Origin: Adineta steineri
Taxonomy: Eukaryota > Rotifera > Eurotatoria > Adinetida > Adinetidae
DNA length: 64,000 bases
Assembly (NCBI GenBank): GCA_905250115.1
Contig: CAJNOI010000242.1
Location: 50,544 to 114,543, forward strand
Reading direction: 5' to 3'
Shown here: piece after piece, positions 21,901-35,754 of the stretch
Layout of the letters: every line of letters starts with the position of its first letter
How positions within the stretch are numbered: position 1 is the stretch's first letter
The notes under the pieces: model-generated
What the model saw: only the letters and a program-made list of their open reading frames with translations
The model's database searches: none
Told to the model about the DNA's origin: nothing
Position numbers and translations under genes: made by a program

Positions 21901-24900
21901 GGTAATAATTCATGATTATCAACATCGATCAAAGGATTTAAAATTAATTGTGAAATAAAAGTTTCAATGTTAAAATGTTCTTGTTGTTGAAAATATAAAT
22001 TACATAACCATTGTTCAACTTTTTCTTCAAATGCTGGCAATTTTAATATAATTGATTCAGGTGAAACGAGTTGAATTAATTTCGATAGTACTAATCGAAG
22101 AAGACATTGTTGAATATCCATAGGATTCTGTTCAATAAACGATTTTAATTTGATCGTTAATTGCGTATAATGTTGATCTACATTTAATAGAGAATGATCT
22201 CCATTATCATTTATTTGAATTAATGGTAGAAGACATGAATAAAGAGTACTTTCATTCAAACCATAAAAATATTCTCGTCCAAAATGTTGAATAAATGATT
22301 GGGATTTTTCTTCAACATTCTTCAAAATATACTGTTCGTTTTGAGGAAGTTTTTGCAATCGGATACGATAAAAATCATTAATACTTAATGAATATTTTTG
22401 AAAACGACTAAGAAAAGGTGGTGGAATATCTTTAAATTCACTTCGTTTAATATGAACAATACATTGAAAATCTTCATGCACAACTACATCGATGGTTTTT
22501 GGACCAATAGCAACTTTAGAAAAGATCTTTCTCATATCACCCGTTGCCATTATTGAAAAGTTTTGATTGAAAACATCATAAAGTGAACCATGTATTCGAC
22601 CTGTATTGACCATTAAGATTGTTTTCCCTGTTTCCATGCATAATTTAATGGTGGATAAGATTTCAACATTTCGTAGTTCATTATTAATATCATCAGAAAA
22701 ATCAGACATACGGAAGATAGTTGTTCGATTAAGATCAGAATCGATAATACCTGTTTGTAGTAGAAGATTAACTGCACTTTCATCTTCTGATTCATCAATA
22801 ATTAATTTATAACGACCGTACAGACGTCGCCGTGTTGAATCAAGTTTCATTGATTCACGAAGAATAGTTGGAATATCACGAGAAGTTTTTTGCCAGTTGG
22901 ATGGTAAACAAAAATAAGGAGATTTTTCTTTAATAGCATTAAAAAAGATACGAACTAATTCTTCAAATTCATTTGGTTTTATTCCATTAAAATTATCTTC
23001 CAATGCACGTAATAAACTAATCGGTTTAATAGTATTAATACTTATTTCCTGATTTTCTGTCGTTGTTAATAATTCAAAACGTAATTCTCTTAGCATATAA
23101 ATAAAATCTCGATCATGAAAAATATGAGGAATATTTAAATTAGTCAGTAATTGACGATACCCTTGACAAAGTCCAAAAATAATATCATCGAAAGAATTTT
23201 TGTTAGTCACTTGTTGGTGGTTGATTTGTAAACCAAGACAACCATATGCTAATATTTTTTGATCATCTTTTGATGGTAATGATCGATAAATGCAAATCAT
23301 TCGATTAGCATTAGCAGCATCGAATGATTTATTAGCTACAGCTACAAATGCAACTTTACATTCATCTAAATAAGGATGTAAAACTTTTAAAACCATTTTT
23401 TTCTCATCAGGTAATGATGCTTCATCCAGAAACACAACACATCGTGTATCAATTCGATTTTGTTGATATTGTTGTTCACGTTTGATAGCTCGATCGAATA
23501 TATATGCAATATCTTCTGATCGACTGTATTTTGAACCAAGACAAAAGAATGGATCAATAGCTGGTAAACGTTTACAAAAAGATTTTGTTGATAATTGAGA
23601 GCCTTGAAGATTTTGTAACACAATTTGAAATGAAAGTGTTTTCGATTGACCTAAAATATAGAATATTCATTCGATCTTGGCACATCAAACGACTTACCAG
23701 GAGCACCAATTATACATAATGGTGTTCGAGTAACAATACTAACAACAATTGAAAAGATATGTTCACGAATCTAAACAATACTAACAACGATATAAAGAAT
23801 GTAGAGTAATAGACTTACAGCTTGATTAACAGCGACTCCATGTGGAATAACAAAGTTATCAGTATTAACAAATTTGCCAAGCTCATTTTGTATAACGTCA
23901 ACAAATTCTGGTATAGTTCGAGTAAGAAGTTCACCGAGTTCTTCACGTGATGGAGTAGTCGAATCTTTTCGTTGTAAATTATCTTCGTTTGTTGGAAGTC
24001 GAAAATAATAAATCAATGCTATGGATAAAGCAATACATCGTATTGGATTTGGCATACCATCATCTTCATCATATTTCATTTTCCAAAAGAAATCAATAAG
24101 ATTGAAACATCTTTGAATTTCTCTTTGTGAGACAGAATTTCGTCCTAAATTAAATCAAAACATATGTACCATCAATCGAAATTAATTTCTTTGCTATTCA
24201 TAAAGACTTAAGAAGAAAAAAAATTACCGAGACGTTCTTCACAGAATTGTTGTGCGTTAAGAATAGATTGAGCTAGAATTTCTCGTGCATATGCTTCTAA
24301 TGGCATTTGTATTTTAGAATCCTCTGTTGAAACAATCGTGAATGTTGCTATTTTCTGTTTAATATAATCTTCCAATGTGTTTGTATCTAATACTCCATAG
24401 AAAACTTTTAAACTTTCTAATGATTGTGGTAATTCATGTACAAGATAATCACGACGATGAACTTGAAGATCATCCTGAGAATTATCTCTCGAAATTATTA
24501 ATGGATTAATAGCTGCAGTGAAGAATATATTTTTTGGTAAAGTAAGTCCATGTAATGTTCCATCCATAAACATTTCTTTGAATAAACCAAGACATGAAGA
24601 TGTATTGACTTCATCGAAAAAGACGACTAATTCAAATTTAGGTAATTGTTCAGCTAGTTGAGAAATAGGTGACATGAATTCTTCGATTTGTTCTTCAGTG
24701 ACACCAGGATGTAGAAGCAAACGATAAAATAATGGTTTAATTCGAGTATTAACTACGAATTCATTAAAAATCTCAATCGATTTTTCGACTGTTGGTACAT
24801 GTGAGTCTTCCAGTAGATTTTTTAATCGAAGACTAATATCAGTTAATGGAGAATCTATTAATTGTAATGTTACAAAATTATGTAATGCATTAATAAGTTT

Positions 24901-27900
24901 TTTAGTAATATTTCTTGCATAGTCATTCGACATATTAATAATTGTTTTCCAAATATTTCTTAGAATAGTATCATTATATTCAAAATTTTGTAAAGATAAT
25001 TTTATTTTTTTCAGTAACTCATGATTAACAGGTTCATCTTGTATTTGAAATAGATCTTCGTCTATATCGTCTTCTTGTTTCATGAAGTGAGGCAGATTAG
25101 TATTTAATACACTTTCTTCGTCGATCTGTGTTTCCTCTTCATTTAATTTCGATTCGATTTGCAGAAGAAATAAACTTAATAATCTCGGCTCTTCTTCTAA
25201 AATATTACTAATAATGTCTGTTAATAACCATAAACTTGTACGTTCAAGAATTCGTGGAATAATATTATTATCAAGTTTACCATCAGTTATATTCGCATTA
25301 AGTAATAAAGAATAAAATGTTAGGAGAAAAGTTTTACCAACACCTGTTTCACCTTCAATAATCAACCCTAATTTAGTTAATTTTCTTTCATGAATATGAA
25401 AAAGTTTATAAACAAAATTTTCTGTTAAAATAAATTTTGTTGTTTTCATTATTCGTTTGAATGTATCGTAAGAAATATCAATTAACCATGATAAACATTT
25501 GATAAAATAGTCGTTATCTTGATATTCAGGTCTTCTTGATCTATCATAATCATCGAAAAGAATTTTTAATGTATGCGGAACATTATTCCAATTATTATGT
25601 AATAAATGTAATGAAAATTCTGGATCGTAAACAAGATAAACACGAGGATAATTATTTGTAGAGAAGTTTATTTGAGTAAGATATTTAGCTTCATCAATCA
25701 TTTGTGCCATAGCTATTGAACCGAGTTGTTCCATAGTCATGTTATAACAATAATAAAAACCAGTAAAAAATCGAATACGACGATATAGGAATTTTGTAAA
25801 TGAAAGTTCAAAGATTTTATTTCTGGGCATTTCAGGTGCATATCTTTCAATACAATTGTAAATATATTGACGACATTCGTTATGATCTGTTAATGGATTA
25901 AATTCTACGGGTTTTTCAACACCATGACGAGATATTGTTAGACGTCGATCAATCGATTGATTTTCATAAGCTTTAAGAAATCGAGCAACAAGTTCTTCTT
26001 CTTCTCCAATAAATAATTGATAATTAGTATCTGTTACTTCTTCTAAAGTTGTCGGTGATATAATCGAAAGTAATGGTAATATTTGTTTGAAATTATCTTG
26101 AATTGTGAGATTACATTTAGTTGTATAAGGAATTTCGATAATAAATCTCCATGGTCTGGTTATCGATGATGAAAATGTCAGACCACTGCTGATATCATTC
26201 AGTGAACCACATACAAATAAAGAAAAAAGCGTACGATTTAATTGTTCAAATGGTGCATGAATAGAAATATTGAAATAGATAGATGGTTGAATATTTAATG
26301 TTTTTGATTCAAATGATAAAAATGAACTGATTAATGATGATAAATTTAGTTTATCATTAATACTAACACATGATATATCAAGATCTTTATAATTTGTTCT
26401 GATTCGATGAGTTTTACCTATAGAATAAAAAGAGAATTATAAAAGAGGTACTAAAGAGATACATACCAATTCCAGCTGTTCCATAGATCAGCTGAATTTG
26501 TGGTTGTGGAAAATTATTTCGTCGAAATAATGTCATCAATTGAGAATAAGTTTGAGAGGGATTTCGATATTTAGGTGTTATAATAAATGGTCGTAAGCCT
26601 TTTCTACAAGAAGTTAATTCTCGTGAAAAATAATAAATTGGTGCATGAGGTTCAGTTTGTTTTGCTAATGAATCTTGCTCATTTAATAAGAATTCTCGAA
26701 GTCGATGATGCATTTTATCCATATCCATAACGGCAAATGTTAAATAACGGAATGTTCGTACACGTGAAAAAAATAATCGAATATCATCTTCAGTTGAACT
26801 GGAACACCAAAGAATTTGGTAATCAGCCGGTAATCGATCAATAAAAATATTCAACAAAATACAGAATGTATCCATATCGAAATCATTCTGAAATTTTCCT
26901 TTATCTGACGTTCTTTCTATTGAATTTAATGTAACAAGAAATTGTTGATTTTCATTGATTGTTGTATTTTTTGTTGATAATTCTTTTCCATTGTTAAATA
27001 GTTCTTTTAAAAATTGACATAATTGTTTTAGATTTGTATCCGTAGGAGTACCATATTCTATTTTATACTTATTGTATAAATGTATTATATTGTTTTCGGA
27101 TAAATTACATTCATTGATTCTCAACGATTGTAAATAATGACTTAAAAAGCGAATAGTTAATTTAAATTGTTCATCTTTTTGATTGTCTGTTAAGAATATT
27201 TTCTCTAGAAACTTTCGCTGAATTTCATTTTGTGTTGTTAATAAAATTATCATAATCATTATTTGATGATTTGAGAATAATTTCAACAATCGACTTTCCT
27301 GTCGATATTTTTCCAAATATTTTATCCACATATCATAATCTGTTTCAAGGTTACGATAGATCAACTCAAAATATTTTGTTCGATTTTTAATTGAAAGTTC
27401 AAGTTGTTGTTCATTATTATCCTGATTATTTCTTACTTCAGATAATATTTTATTGATATCACCTATAAACAAAATATAATAGATAAAAAAAACGACATTT
27501 GAAACCTTACCAAATCGATCATGAATTTCATAATTATCTTTTCTTAATTGAAAATTTGGATGGCCTGCTGTTTCAAGTTTGACAAGAATTAAATAGATTT
27601 TTTCGATAAGTTTTAATAATAATAATTGTTCATTTAATAATATCTTTTTGTAAATCATGTTTTGCTGTACATCAACATTACAAAATGTTAATTGACGTTT
27701 ATGATCATCAATATCAGCCATGGATAATGTGAATTTAATTTTTTCTCGTTGTTGAACTTCGTCATCCGCTTCATATCCTAATTGTTCATCACTGTCAGAA
27801 TCATTTGTTTCTTTGATTGGTGCAGATACTTTGTCAATTGAATATTCAATTTCAAAATACGATTGTGTATTCATTAAACGTCGAAGATGAATGTTTACAA

Positions 27901-30900
27901 AACCTGTTTTATATATATGTTCCATAGTAATAAGAGCATTATCTAACATTGTTGTTTCTTCTGCTGATAACCACATATTTACAATCTGTATATTGTCATT
28001 GACAACTACAATAAAAAAGTTGATTAAAGTAATTTATGTTCAATGCTAGCTCAGAATTTATTCGCAACCAGAAGAACGTCATGTCACGAGCAGGGTGTGG
28101 GTGTGGGTGTAGGTATTAATTCATAACTACGCTAAGATGCACACCCACACCCTCAAGATAGGTTTCTTCTTTGGATTCTATCTGATTTTTTGTAAAATAT
28201 TTAGTTAATCATTTTACCTTTAATATGTTCCAATGAGCTTTCATCAATATTTGCTAACTGAGCAAGTTTATCTACAAACTCTTCTAATGTATTGACTTGA
28301 AAAATAAATGGTTTACATAAAGCATATGTAATAATCCATGAATTAAGAATCATACTATTTCGTTCTTGCAACTGAAATTGTGTTGTTAAATTATCTCGTA
28401 ATTCTTGAAATCGACGTAATCCATGAATTGAATATAAATCTGATTGTTTCATCATCTGAACTACATTTGAACATTCTCCGAATGTTTTAATTAATTGTAA
28501 ATGTTGACTTGTTAACTTTTGAAAACGTTGATAAAGATCTATATTAGTTTGTGATATTTCTTTTAGAGAACAATTTGTATTTAAAGTTAGTTGTTGAAGA
28601 TAATCAAGAGATTCATCATTATCATCATTAGATATAATATTAAATTTTTGTACGCAATCAATGATAATATTGACATAACTACAGCACTGATAAGTCTTTA
28701 GCCATTCGCAAACTTGTTCAATTTCTTGATCACTTGCAATATTCAACATAACAGTTGTTGTCGTTTCTTGTTTATTATTTATAGTTGAACGATTAGCAAA
28801 CAATTTCTGAACTTCTTCTCGAATATTAATGTTTTTATCATGAAAAACGCTTTTGAGATAATCCATCTGTTGTAAAGTGACATCACCATCTAAAAGTTTA
28901 TCAACAAACGAAAAAGTTTGATCGATCAATTTACTCAATTCATTTTCTTTAATTAATTGCGTCGATTGCTTAAAATATCTTTGATAATACATATTAAAAA
29001 TACCATGAAATAGATGACATGTTGCTAAACTAACTTGTTTTACACGATACCGTATAATACGTTGAGTGTGTGGATTTTGATTGTCGATTATCATTACTAG
29101 ATTACCATTTCGTTGCGTTTTAAATTCACCTTGTAGAACTTGTTTATCAAGAGGAACATCTTTTTTACAAAATAATTCTTGTGTTTGATTTTGTGACCCA
29201 TTCATTCGATATTCTACTGTAATATTGCAATGAAGATGTGTACTTACGAGTGACCAATGAACATGTCGACGATCATTAATCGAAATGCATTGTTCGTGTC
29301 GAGTGTTACAATCAACTGTGAACATACTATTTGGATATAAACTTTTTAGCTCTGCCATGTAAGGGTGAAACTGATCTCGACTGCTTAATGCACTATCGCC
29401 GACAATTTCAAATAATTGTAGAAAATTAAATAGATCACAAAAACGTTGAAGGTTGTTGAATGGTTTTAGTATTTTTATGATTTTTAGAATTATTGTTTTT
29501 ATTTTACCGATAGTAATTGAATCATCCCTCATCATATGAATATCGTTCAATAACTGATCAGCACCGTCCATTCTCCAAAGTTTAAGCCATTCGAGTATAT
29601 GCTGAAAGATGTCAGTTAGTTTATCAAACCATTGCAGCCACACGTTCACTTGTAATATGAAATTACGAAAGTAGTGCTCATTCGATTCTGCGTTGGTTAT
29701 ATCGATATCATTTGGTTTCTGATTAGAAACAAGTGAATCAATTTGTTTTGTTGTAACAGGGAATTTATATTGTTGTGGATCATGTGAAGTCAAAATACTA
29801 TTCAAATCGATTTGAGGAAGAAATTGATAAACGATTGACTGATCCGATAATTCGCGATATATGCTACGTGTACCTATAACAAAAATCGTTGATTACATGA
29901 GGCACTAGGATTTAACTGACTTTTCAATTTTCAAAAAACGAGTATATATTACAAAACTAACCATTCAGAAGTTATGAAATATCTTTCAGAGGAAGAAAAA
30001 CTATGCATTTTGTTCTGATTGGTAGATAAATTACATCATGATTGTAACTTTGAAATAGAATATTTGTTCCATAGGGGTTATAGTCATGACTTTGGACTCA
30101 GACTAAACAATCACCGGAATTTCTAATCGGGCCCGAGACAAGATCGAGATCAGGACTCAATAGAATCGTAAATGATATAAATATTAAATAAGATTTTAGT
30201 TGATCGAAAATCGTTTCTGATCTGATTAGAAGTTTTCCTTACCATTTAATAATAAGACGTCTTTAATCGATTGTTTAACATTATCAACGAAATTATCCAC
30301 TGCTTTTGTATCAATTAAATGTGGTGGTGCATCTTCTCTAATGCGTAGAATATATTGGACAATTGATTCGATATTTGAAAGTAACAATGGAGATGTGATC
30401 TGCTTGTTAATGATAACTTCGAATATATTTCTTACAAAAATAATTGTTAAAGTATTGTTAACAGTGCAAGTATCATGGTTAACTTTTGTCAACCATTCGT
30501 TCAATTTTACGAGTATTTCATTCGGTTTAGTAATTTCTGATCTTAACAAACCCAAGTTTACAATTTTTGACCAAATATAAATTGACCAACGATTATTGTG
30601 ATGCATTTCACAAAGACTTTGATAATTATGTTTGGTTAGATTTAACCAATCGTGAGGAATACGAAAAATATATTCGATTAACCAGTCATCTTGAATAATT
30701 AAAGCAGGATCATTTGCTTCGCATAAAATTTCATTAAGATTATCCAACCTTTTGAATAGACACTTGAGTTTTTCAAACTTATTCGTTGTTTGTCTATCTA
30801 ATTTAAATAATAAATGTCGAATAATAAGTAAATATGACGGATTTTCAAGAATATTTGACACCAACAATTCGAGACTGGTATTTAAAAATTCCTTCAGATC

Positions 30901-32112
30901 TGATTCTGTGAATTTATACGAATACTGGTCATCATGAAGTTGTTTATTTAGAAATGCATAAAGTACTCTTTCGAATATTTTCAAAAAAGGTGGTCGCTTT
31001 TCATCGTTGATTTCATTTAAACAATCTTTGGCTAATTTAGTATATTGTTTAAAGTCTTCAATTGATATATGGTCGATTCGTGGGGGTAAAATCAAAATGA
31101 GATGCTTTTGCATTATTTCATTCAGATCACCGATTTTACTTAGACATAAAAACATGTTCCATACGTCCTGTGAAGAACTATATGCCGTATAAGCTGAAAA
31201 ATAGTTACCAAATAGATCATCTCGTGAACCTAACGATCGAAGTAGCCGAGCAATATGTGAAAATTCGTAAAACTTTTGTTTTATATTTTGTGTAAATAGG
31301 CCTTGATAACGATCAAAGAACATTTTATGATCTAAATTTAATTTGCTAAGCATATCTTGAATAATCTCAAACGAAGATATATTATAATGCTTTGATGGAT
31401 GAATACTATAGATAAGATGCATAAATGCTGGTATATCGAGAGGGAATTGTTCAAATGCCTGTTTGTGTTCAATGTAAATCCGAATAAAATCTGTTAATGA
31501 TATTCTCCATTGATTTATTTTTGATAATACTTCGATCCACTGCAAACGACCGTGCTCATCAACGAGTAGTGACGACTGAAAAGATAATTTACAAAGAACA
31601 AGGAATATATTTACTTCTGACACATCTTTGATTTCCGTGATCTGTGCCAAATGTAGTCGAATGTTCATTCCTTTTATTTGATCTCTGTTTGAAACACAAA
31701 GATTTGGTTTCAAACCTTTTGTAGAGTTGAATACATGACATAATTGCTCGAACAGTTGCCTTTGAAGCTCGTATGTTTGATGATTGTATCCTTTCGCCAA
31801 TCGAATGTATTCTGTAATTCGACGATAAATATAAAAATATGCATCAACACGCTGAGAAAATAGTTCTAAATGCTCGGGTGATGTCAAACTCATTATTGTA
31901 CAATGATTAATAAATTCAATGTCATCGGAAAAGTTGTCGTTTTTACGAGTCTGATTCGATTCATCATAATTCGAAAAATGACTGAAGACAAGATCAAAAA
32001 ATGCTTGTCCTTCACTGTTATCATCGAAGACATATCCTATATGCTTCGCTAACTCCGATACTGTCTTCTCTCCATTTAGCCATTTGGCAATACGTTTAAA
32101 TATTTGTACCAT
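12993..32112 (-). CDS. RNF213: RNF213-like AAA+ giant protein lacking a recognisable RING, with ubiquitin-like tail
   Basis: Fourteen exons (in transcript order) 32112-30243, 29873-28218, 28005-27511, 27462-26467, 26417-24228, 24144-23819, 23770-23698, 23650-21759, 21659-20624, 20451-18223, 17806-17637, 17587-16683, 16316-14428 and 14380-12993 join in consistent phase to exactly 5,705 codons with stop. AAA+ motifs: Walker A GTAGIGKT across the exon 4/5 junction (residue ~1670); GETGVGKT (25330-25353) with Walker B LVVFFDEVN (~24607-24627); and GAPGQSKT across exons 7/8 with CVVFLDEASLPDE (23415-23441). The last matches the vertebrate RNF213 AAA4 module, and FFDTCAPGSAFHLQKMLRI in exon 9 matches its following region. 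RNF213 is a huge dynein-like AAA+ ubiquitin ligase linked to lipid droplets and antimicrobial ubiquitylation. Here no Cys/His RING pattern or RZ finger is visible in the continuous exon 20451-18223 or beyond, so ligase activity is doubtful. Exons 13-14 encode repeated beta-grasp-like segments. The ATG at 32112 is the first in frame, but an upstream exon cannot be excluded. Confidence 0.85.
16598..16672. repeat. GTGTGGG-family hairpin in an RNF213-like intron
   Basis: The left arm is TGGGGTGGGTCGGTGTGG and the right arm ACACCCACACCCACACTC. It sits right next to the donor of the 366-bp intron 16317-16682. Confidence 0.7.
20494..20554. repeat. GTGTGGG-family hairpin in an RNF213-like intron
   Basis: GAGGGTGTGGGTGT and ACACCCACACCCACACCCTC flank a loop of about 27 bp, inside the 172-bp intron 20452-20623. 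It is one of the most regular copies and defines the arm consensus GAGGGTGTGGGTGT. Confidence 0.85.
28093..28154. repeat. GTGTGGG-family hairpin in an RNF213-like intron
   Basis: GGGTGTGGGTGTGGGTGTAG and CACACCCACACCCTC flank a loop of about 28 bp in the 212-bp intron 28006-28217. Confidence 0.85.
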
Positions 32113-33423
32113 TAAAGGACGATTAAATCATAGAATGATAGATAATCTAAAACATACAAACAGATGTTTATGATGAATATAAGTGAACAAAAGAAAAAAT
32201 AATCAAAATCCCTTTTATGAAAATGCTAAAAATAAGATATAAATGACGTGAGAGATCTCGAATGCTTGATAACTAATAAAAAAATCAGATATCAACCTCA
32301 AATAGCTTCTCATTCTTTCTACTTCGTTATGTGAATAAAAATTGAATGATTTATTTATAATAGATTATAGGAAACTCCAAATAAACGAAACTACCATTGT
32401 GAAAAAAATTATAAAGAACTAACTTTATCTCATCAAATGCACGATGTTATAAGCAAGGATATCTTGTCTATACGTAAAAAATGTTTTTTTTTCGAAATGT
32501 GGTGTGCGTGTGTTTCATGTTGTTCTTATCTTCGCTGTTGCCAAACAAGTAACTTCAACCTGTTTTTTTAATATTTTTTCATATTGACACGGTTGCTTAT
32601 AAAATTCAACCAGACAGAGAAAGAAAAAAAATGGCATTTACGCGTAAAAGCGCACGTTGTATCGGTTTAAAATTCTTGCGTTCTTTGAAAGAAAATGAGT
32701 TTGTAGATGCTTTTCTCCAGTATAAAGCAAATATTCTCAGACAGACAACTATATTAGTTTTTACCAAAATTAGTCATAAAACATGGTGACAGATGTTCTA
32801 TATACTTCGTTTTTTGTATACAAATTATTCGCACTAAAACTTTGAAAAAGGGTCAATATTTTCCCCAAAAAACTTGACAAACTTTGCGCAATTAAACGTA
32901 GGGTGTGGGCGTGGATATAAAATGAATATCATACACACGCACTCTTTGTAGAGAATTTAAAACACCGTCTTTTGATAAAGAAAAATGTCTAAACTGATTG
33001 CATAGTAGAAGAAAAATATTCAAAATACTGAGAGGTCCATTATTCTTGCGGCACCCGTTGCTTTTAGACAAGATTTATTTAGAAAACTATCTGTCGATCG
33101 AAAAAAAAATGTTTTTTGACTTTATTAACTGATTGAGGATCTATAGGCGGCAGTACGAGCAGAACAAATATGTCAATCTTTATCATTAGTAATTTAAATC
33201 AACCGATCACTGCTAAAAAACAGAAGAGAATTTGTCTGTAAACGTGCTTATTGGAGCTCGTATTTTTTTTTTGAATGCTTTTTTTCTGTTATTAAAACAT
33301 GTTACATTATCAATAAATCAATAAGACAACAGACGTGTCATATGAATCTCTGATTTAAAGTTGATAAATATATATATATTTCTATTGATGCTCATTTGCA
33401 ATTGAATATATTAAACGAGAAAT
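32113..33423. promoter_or_regulatory. Divergent intergenic region between the RNF213-like and DUF4419 genes
   Basis: The two genes start 1.3 kb apart and point away from each other, so their promoters must lie here. It holds a GTGTGGG-family hairpin (32900-32945: GGGTGTGGGCGTGG / ACACACGCACTC) and a short patch near 33010-33050 similar to the arms of the long palindrome at 2903-3680. A small plus-strand open frame at 32631-32789 (52 codons, starting MAFTRKSARCIGL) lies 30 bp after a TATA-like TTATAAAA. I have no further support for it as a gene. Confidence 0.45.
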
Positions 33424-34631
33424 ATGTCATTACATACAGTCGTTATAGATCACAAATTAAAACCAAAGAAAACGCAATTTTCATCAATTCAATCAAAAAA
33501 ATCGGTGAAAAAGTATTGGTTAAATAACATACAAAGAGGAAATAATTCGTTCAGTCGATCAACAGAAAAATATGAGTCATTATACACAATTGCTAATGGT
33601 CTACATACGGATCTATCTTCGAATGCCATTCTTGAATCATTTCTTTGGGCTTACTATCGACATCATGATATAGTTCTTTCACCTGATGATATGTGGTTAT
33701 TAGTATGTATGTTTTTTGCTCAGCATGTTAATGATAATGCCGAACAACTTCGATCAAATTTTGTTGAACATAATGAAGGAAAAATAACGTTAACTATATG
33801 TGATTTCAATGACAAATATGACTGGGATGACTTTTATGATCAAATGAAAAAAGAAGTTGTACAAAATACAAAGAATAATATCTGTCAATTACTAACAGCT
33901 GATTTTTCTACAACTGGAAAAGTCGAATCAATTCTGTCCACTGCATGTATTATGAATACATTTAAATTTTACTTTAAATATCAACGCGAAATATGCATCT
34001 GTGGAATTCGACAAGTACATTTCATGGGTAAAATACATAATCTATATTCGTACACCATAGTCTTATTTTACTTCTGAGTTTATTTTTATTATTTGATATT
34101 TAAGGTACATTAAATGATTGGCAATCTCTTCGTATTAAAACTGAACAATTGAAATTATTTAGTAATGATCAGTTTCATGGATATTTGAACGGTGTATTGT
34201 CAATTTTCGATCAGTTTATCGAAACCTACAAAGGTAATGTCAATCATAACTTTTGGATTAAAGTATGCGATGTTAAACGAAAAACAATACCAGACATTAA
34301 TCCGTGCGCTCCCTTTCAGCTCTCCTTATTTCCAAAACGTATACCCATAGAGATGCTTACTGGATGGGTAGTGCAATTGTTTGGTTTAGAAGAATTCATA
34401 ATTGAATCCGATGAAGATGATTCGATTCTACCATGTATTAATACACCAGTAGATTTGCTAGATGGAAGAAACGGTACAAGTGATCAATGTCACATTGTTG
34501 GAGGATTTCATGGAATCTATTCGACAGAAAATCGTTACAAACCTGTAATGAGTGTGTCAGTTATTCAGATGTTCAAGTCAAAACCACAAAAGCATATCTT
34601 TAACGAAGAAGACTGCACAACATATTTATAG
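33424..34631 (+). CDS. DUF4419-family protein
   Basis: Two exons, 33424-34027 and 34105-34631, join in phase 1 across a 77-bp GT-AG intron to give exactly 377 codons (376 aa). The conserved DUF4419 landmarks are visible. One is an N-terminal helix block with HHDIVLSPDDMWLLVCMFFA followed by a HVNDNAEQLR segment. Another is CGIRQVHFMGTLNDWQSL at the exon junction, in place of the family's 'G-I-P ... L-x-G-T-x-x-D-W' block. The third is a C-terminal MLTGWVVQLFG block. DUF4419 proteins are widespread in fungi, protists and rotifers and their biochemical role is not known to me. No signal peptide or membrane segment is evident. The start ATG follows an AT-rich leader and is the first in frame. 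Confidence 0.75.
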
Positions 34632-35044
34632 ATTTTAATTATTCATTAAAACAAAAGAAAACTGATAAAGATCTTCTTTGAACATTTTAACATTATTCTT
34701 GCTTTAAGTTTTTCGAATAAATGTTGTTTTTATTTTTAAAGATAAACACGATTTTTTTGGCTTTATAAATGAATTATACGAAAATCATTGACTATTAATT
34801 TAACATAATTGTTTGGAATTGTTTCCATTGTATATTATTTTATAATGAAATATTGAAAACTCTATTAGTCAATGGATAGAAAAATGACGGTTTTTTTATT
34901 CACAAAAAACTAATTAAAGAACATGTCAAATTTCACCCTTGTTTTATTAACCGACAATTCAGTAGATTTTAGTTTAATAAAAAAAAATATTGTTCTTTAA
35001 ATTTGTAGGTTATTTTGTTCAGTTTGTTGATAAACTTTCTAATA
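34632..35044. other. Intergenic; left part of a duplicated segment
   Basis: AT-rich 3' flank of the DUF4419 gene. From about 34880 it matches sequence near 36820 (shared ATTCACAAAAAA..., GTCAAATTTCA, TTTTATTAA, CGACAATT, AATTTGTAGGT). This shows that a larger segment, not only the exon at 35045-35309, was duplicated. No gene is seen. Confidence 0.5.
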
Positions 35045-35309
35045 TTAGCTTGGTTTTCTTTCATTTGAGTTTGCGTAATCATTCAGCGGATGCTTATTAT
35101 TTTCATTTGCTCGAATAACATAATTGTCTTGTAGGCGTTTCAGTTTAATTTTACGAAGATACATTCCATTATCATCTTCGCTTGAACATCTATATTCGTG
35201 TGTGGAAATTTTTTGCACCTTGTTTTTATTGATATTTAAATGTTCAAAAAGTATATCTTTATCAATTCTGATCGACTCGAATAACGGTTGACCATGTCGA
35301 CTTGAACGA
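35045..35309 (-). CDS. Terminal exon of an unknown small gene, copy 1
   Basis: The minus strand is open from a TTGTTAG acceptor at about 35310 to a stop at 35045-35047, about 88 codons. It is Lys/Asn-rich with SSEDDNGMYLRKIKLKRLQD and a tail NDYANSNERKPS. A diverged copy at about 37320-37460 keeps the same reading frame and the same stop region, so the frame has been under selection at some time. No known domain is recognised. It lies just downstream, on the same strand, of the decayed transposase at 35755-36335, and could be unrelated host sequence or part of a passenger gene. Confidence 0.45.
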
Positions 35310-35754
35310 CCTAACAAGCAAACAAAATATTTAGTGAATCATACAACTTTTCAAAAATGAGCCATCTTTCTGCTCCCACTAAATTGTCTTTTATCGGATA
35401 TATATCCCTTTTTTTAAAGGACGACATATCTAAAATCACAAAAAAGAAATTTATATTTCTTTGTTTAATAAATCTCAGTTTCCTTCAAACTTTCAATATT
35501 TAAATGACTGTAAAGCTATTCTTATGTATACTATATACTTTGTAATCAGCGTTTTAACGAAATAAGAAGTTAAAGGAAAACATGGAAACTATTAAAGAAG
35601 CACAATTGATATCGAAAATAGAAAGATTTTATTAAACGATGATTCATACAAAATCATAGTCAAGAGATTGATCATATTACTCTTTGAGAAAATAACAAAA
35701 ATTTAGAATAGATGACTGAACTGTATGTATAATTGTCATTGTTTCTCAACCAGG

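Noticed and set aside
17820-30200. A second repeat family with GGCCCGAG in introns 17807-18222 and 29874-30242
   Set aside because: Both introns contain the motif near ACTC-rich text, but the matches are too short to claim a family by eye.
35045-35309. C-terminal exon of the Merlin transposase
   Set aside because: Its sequence does not fit the IS1595/Merlin C-terminus, and it has its own duplicate without adjacent transposase blocks.
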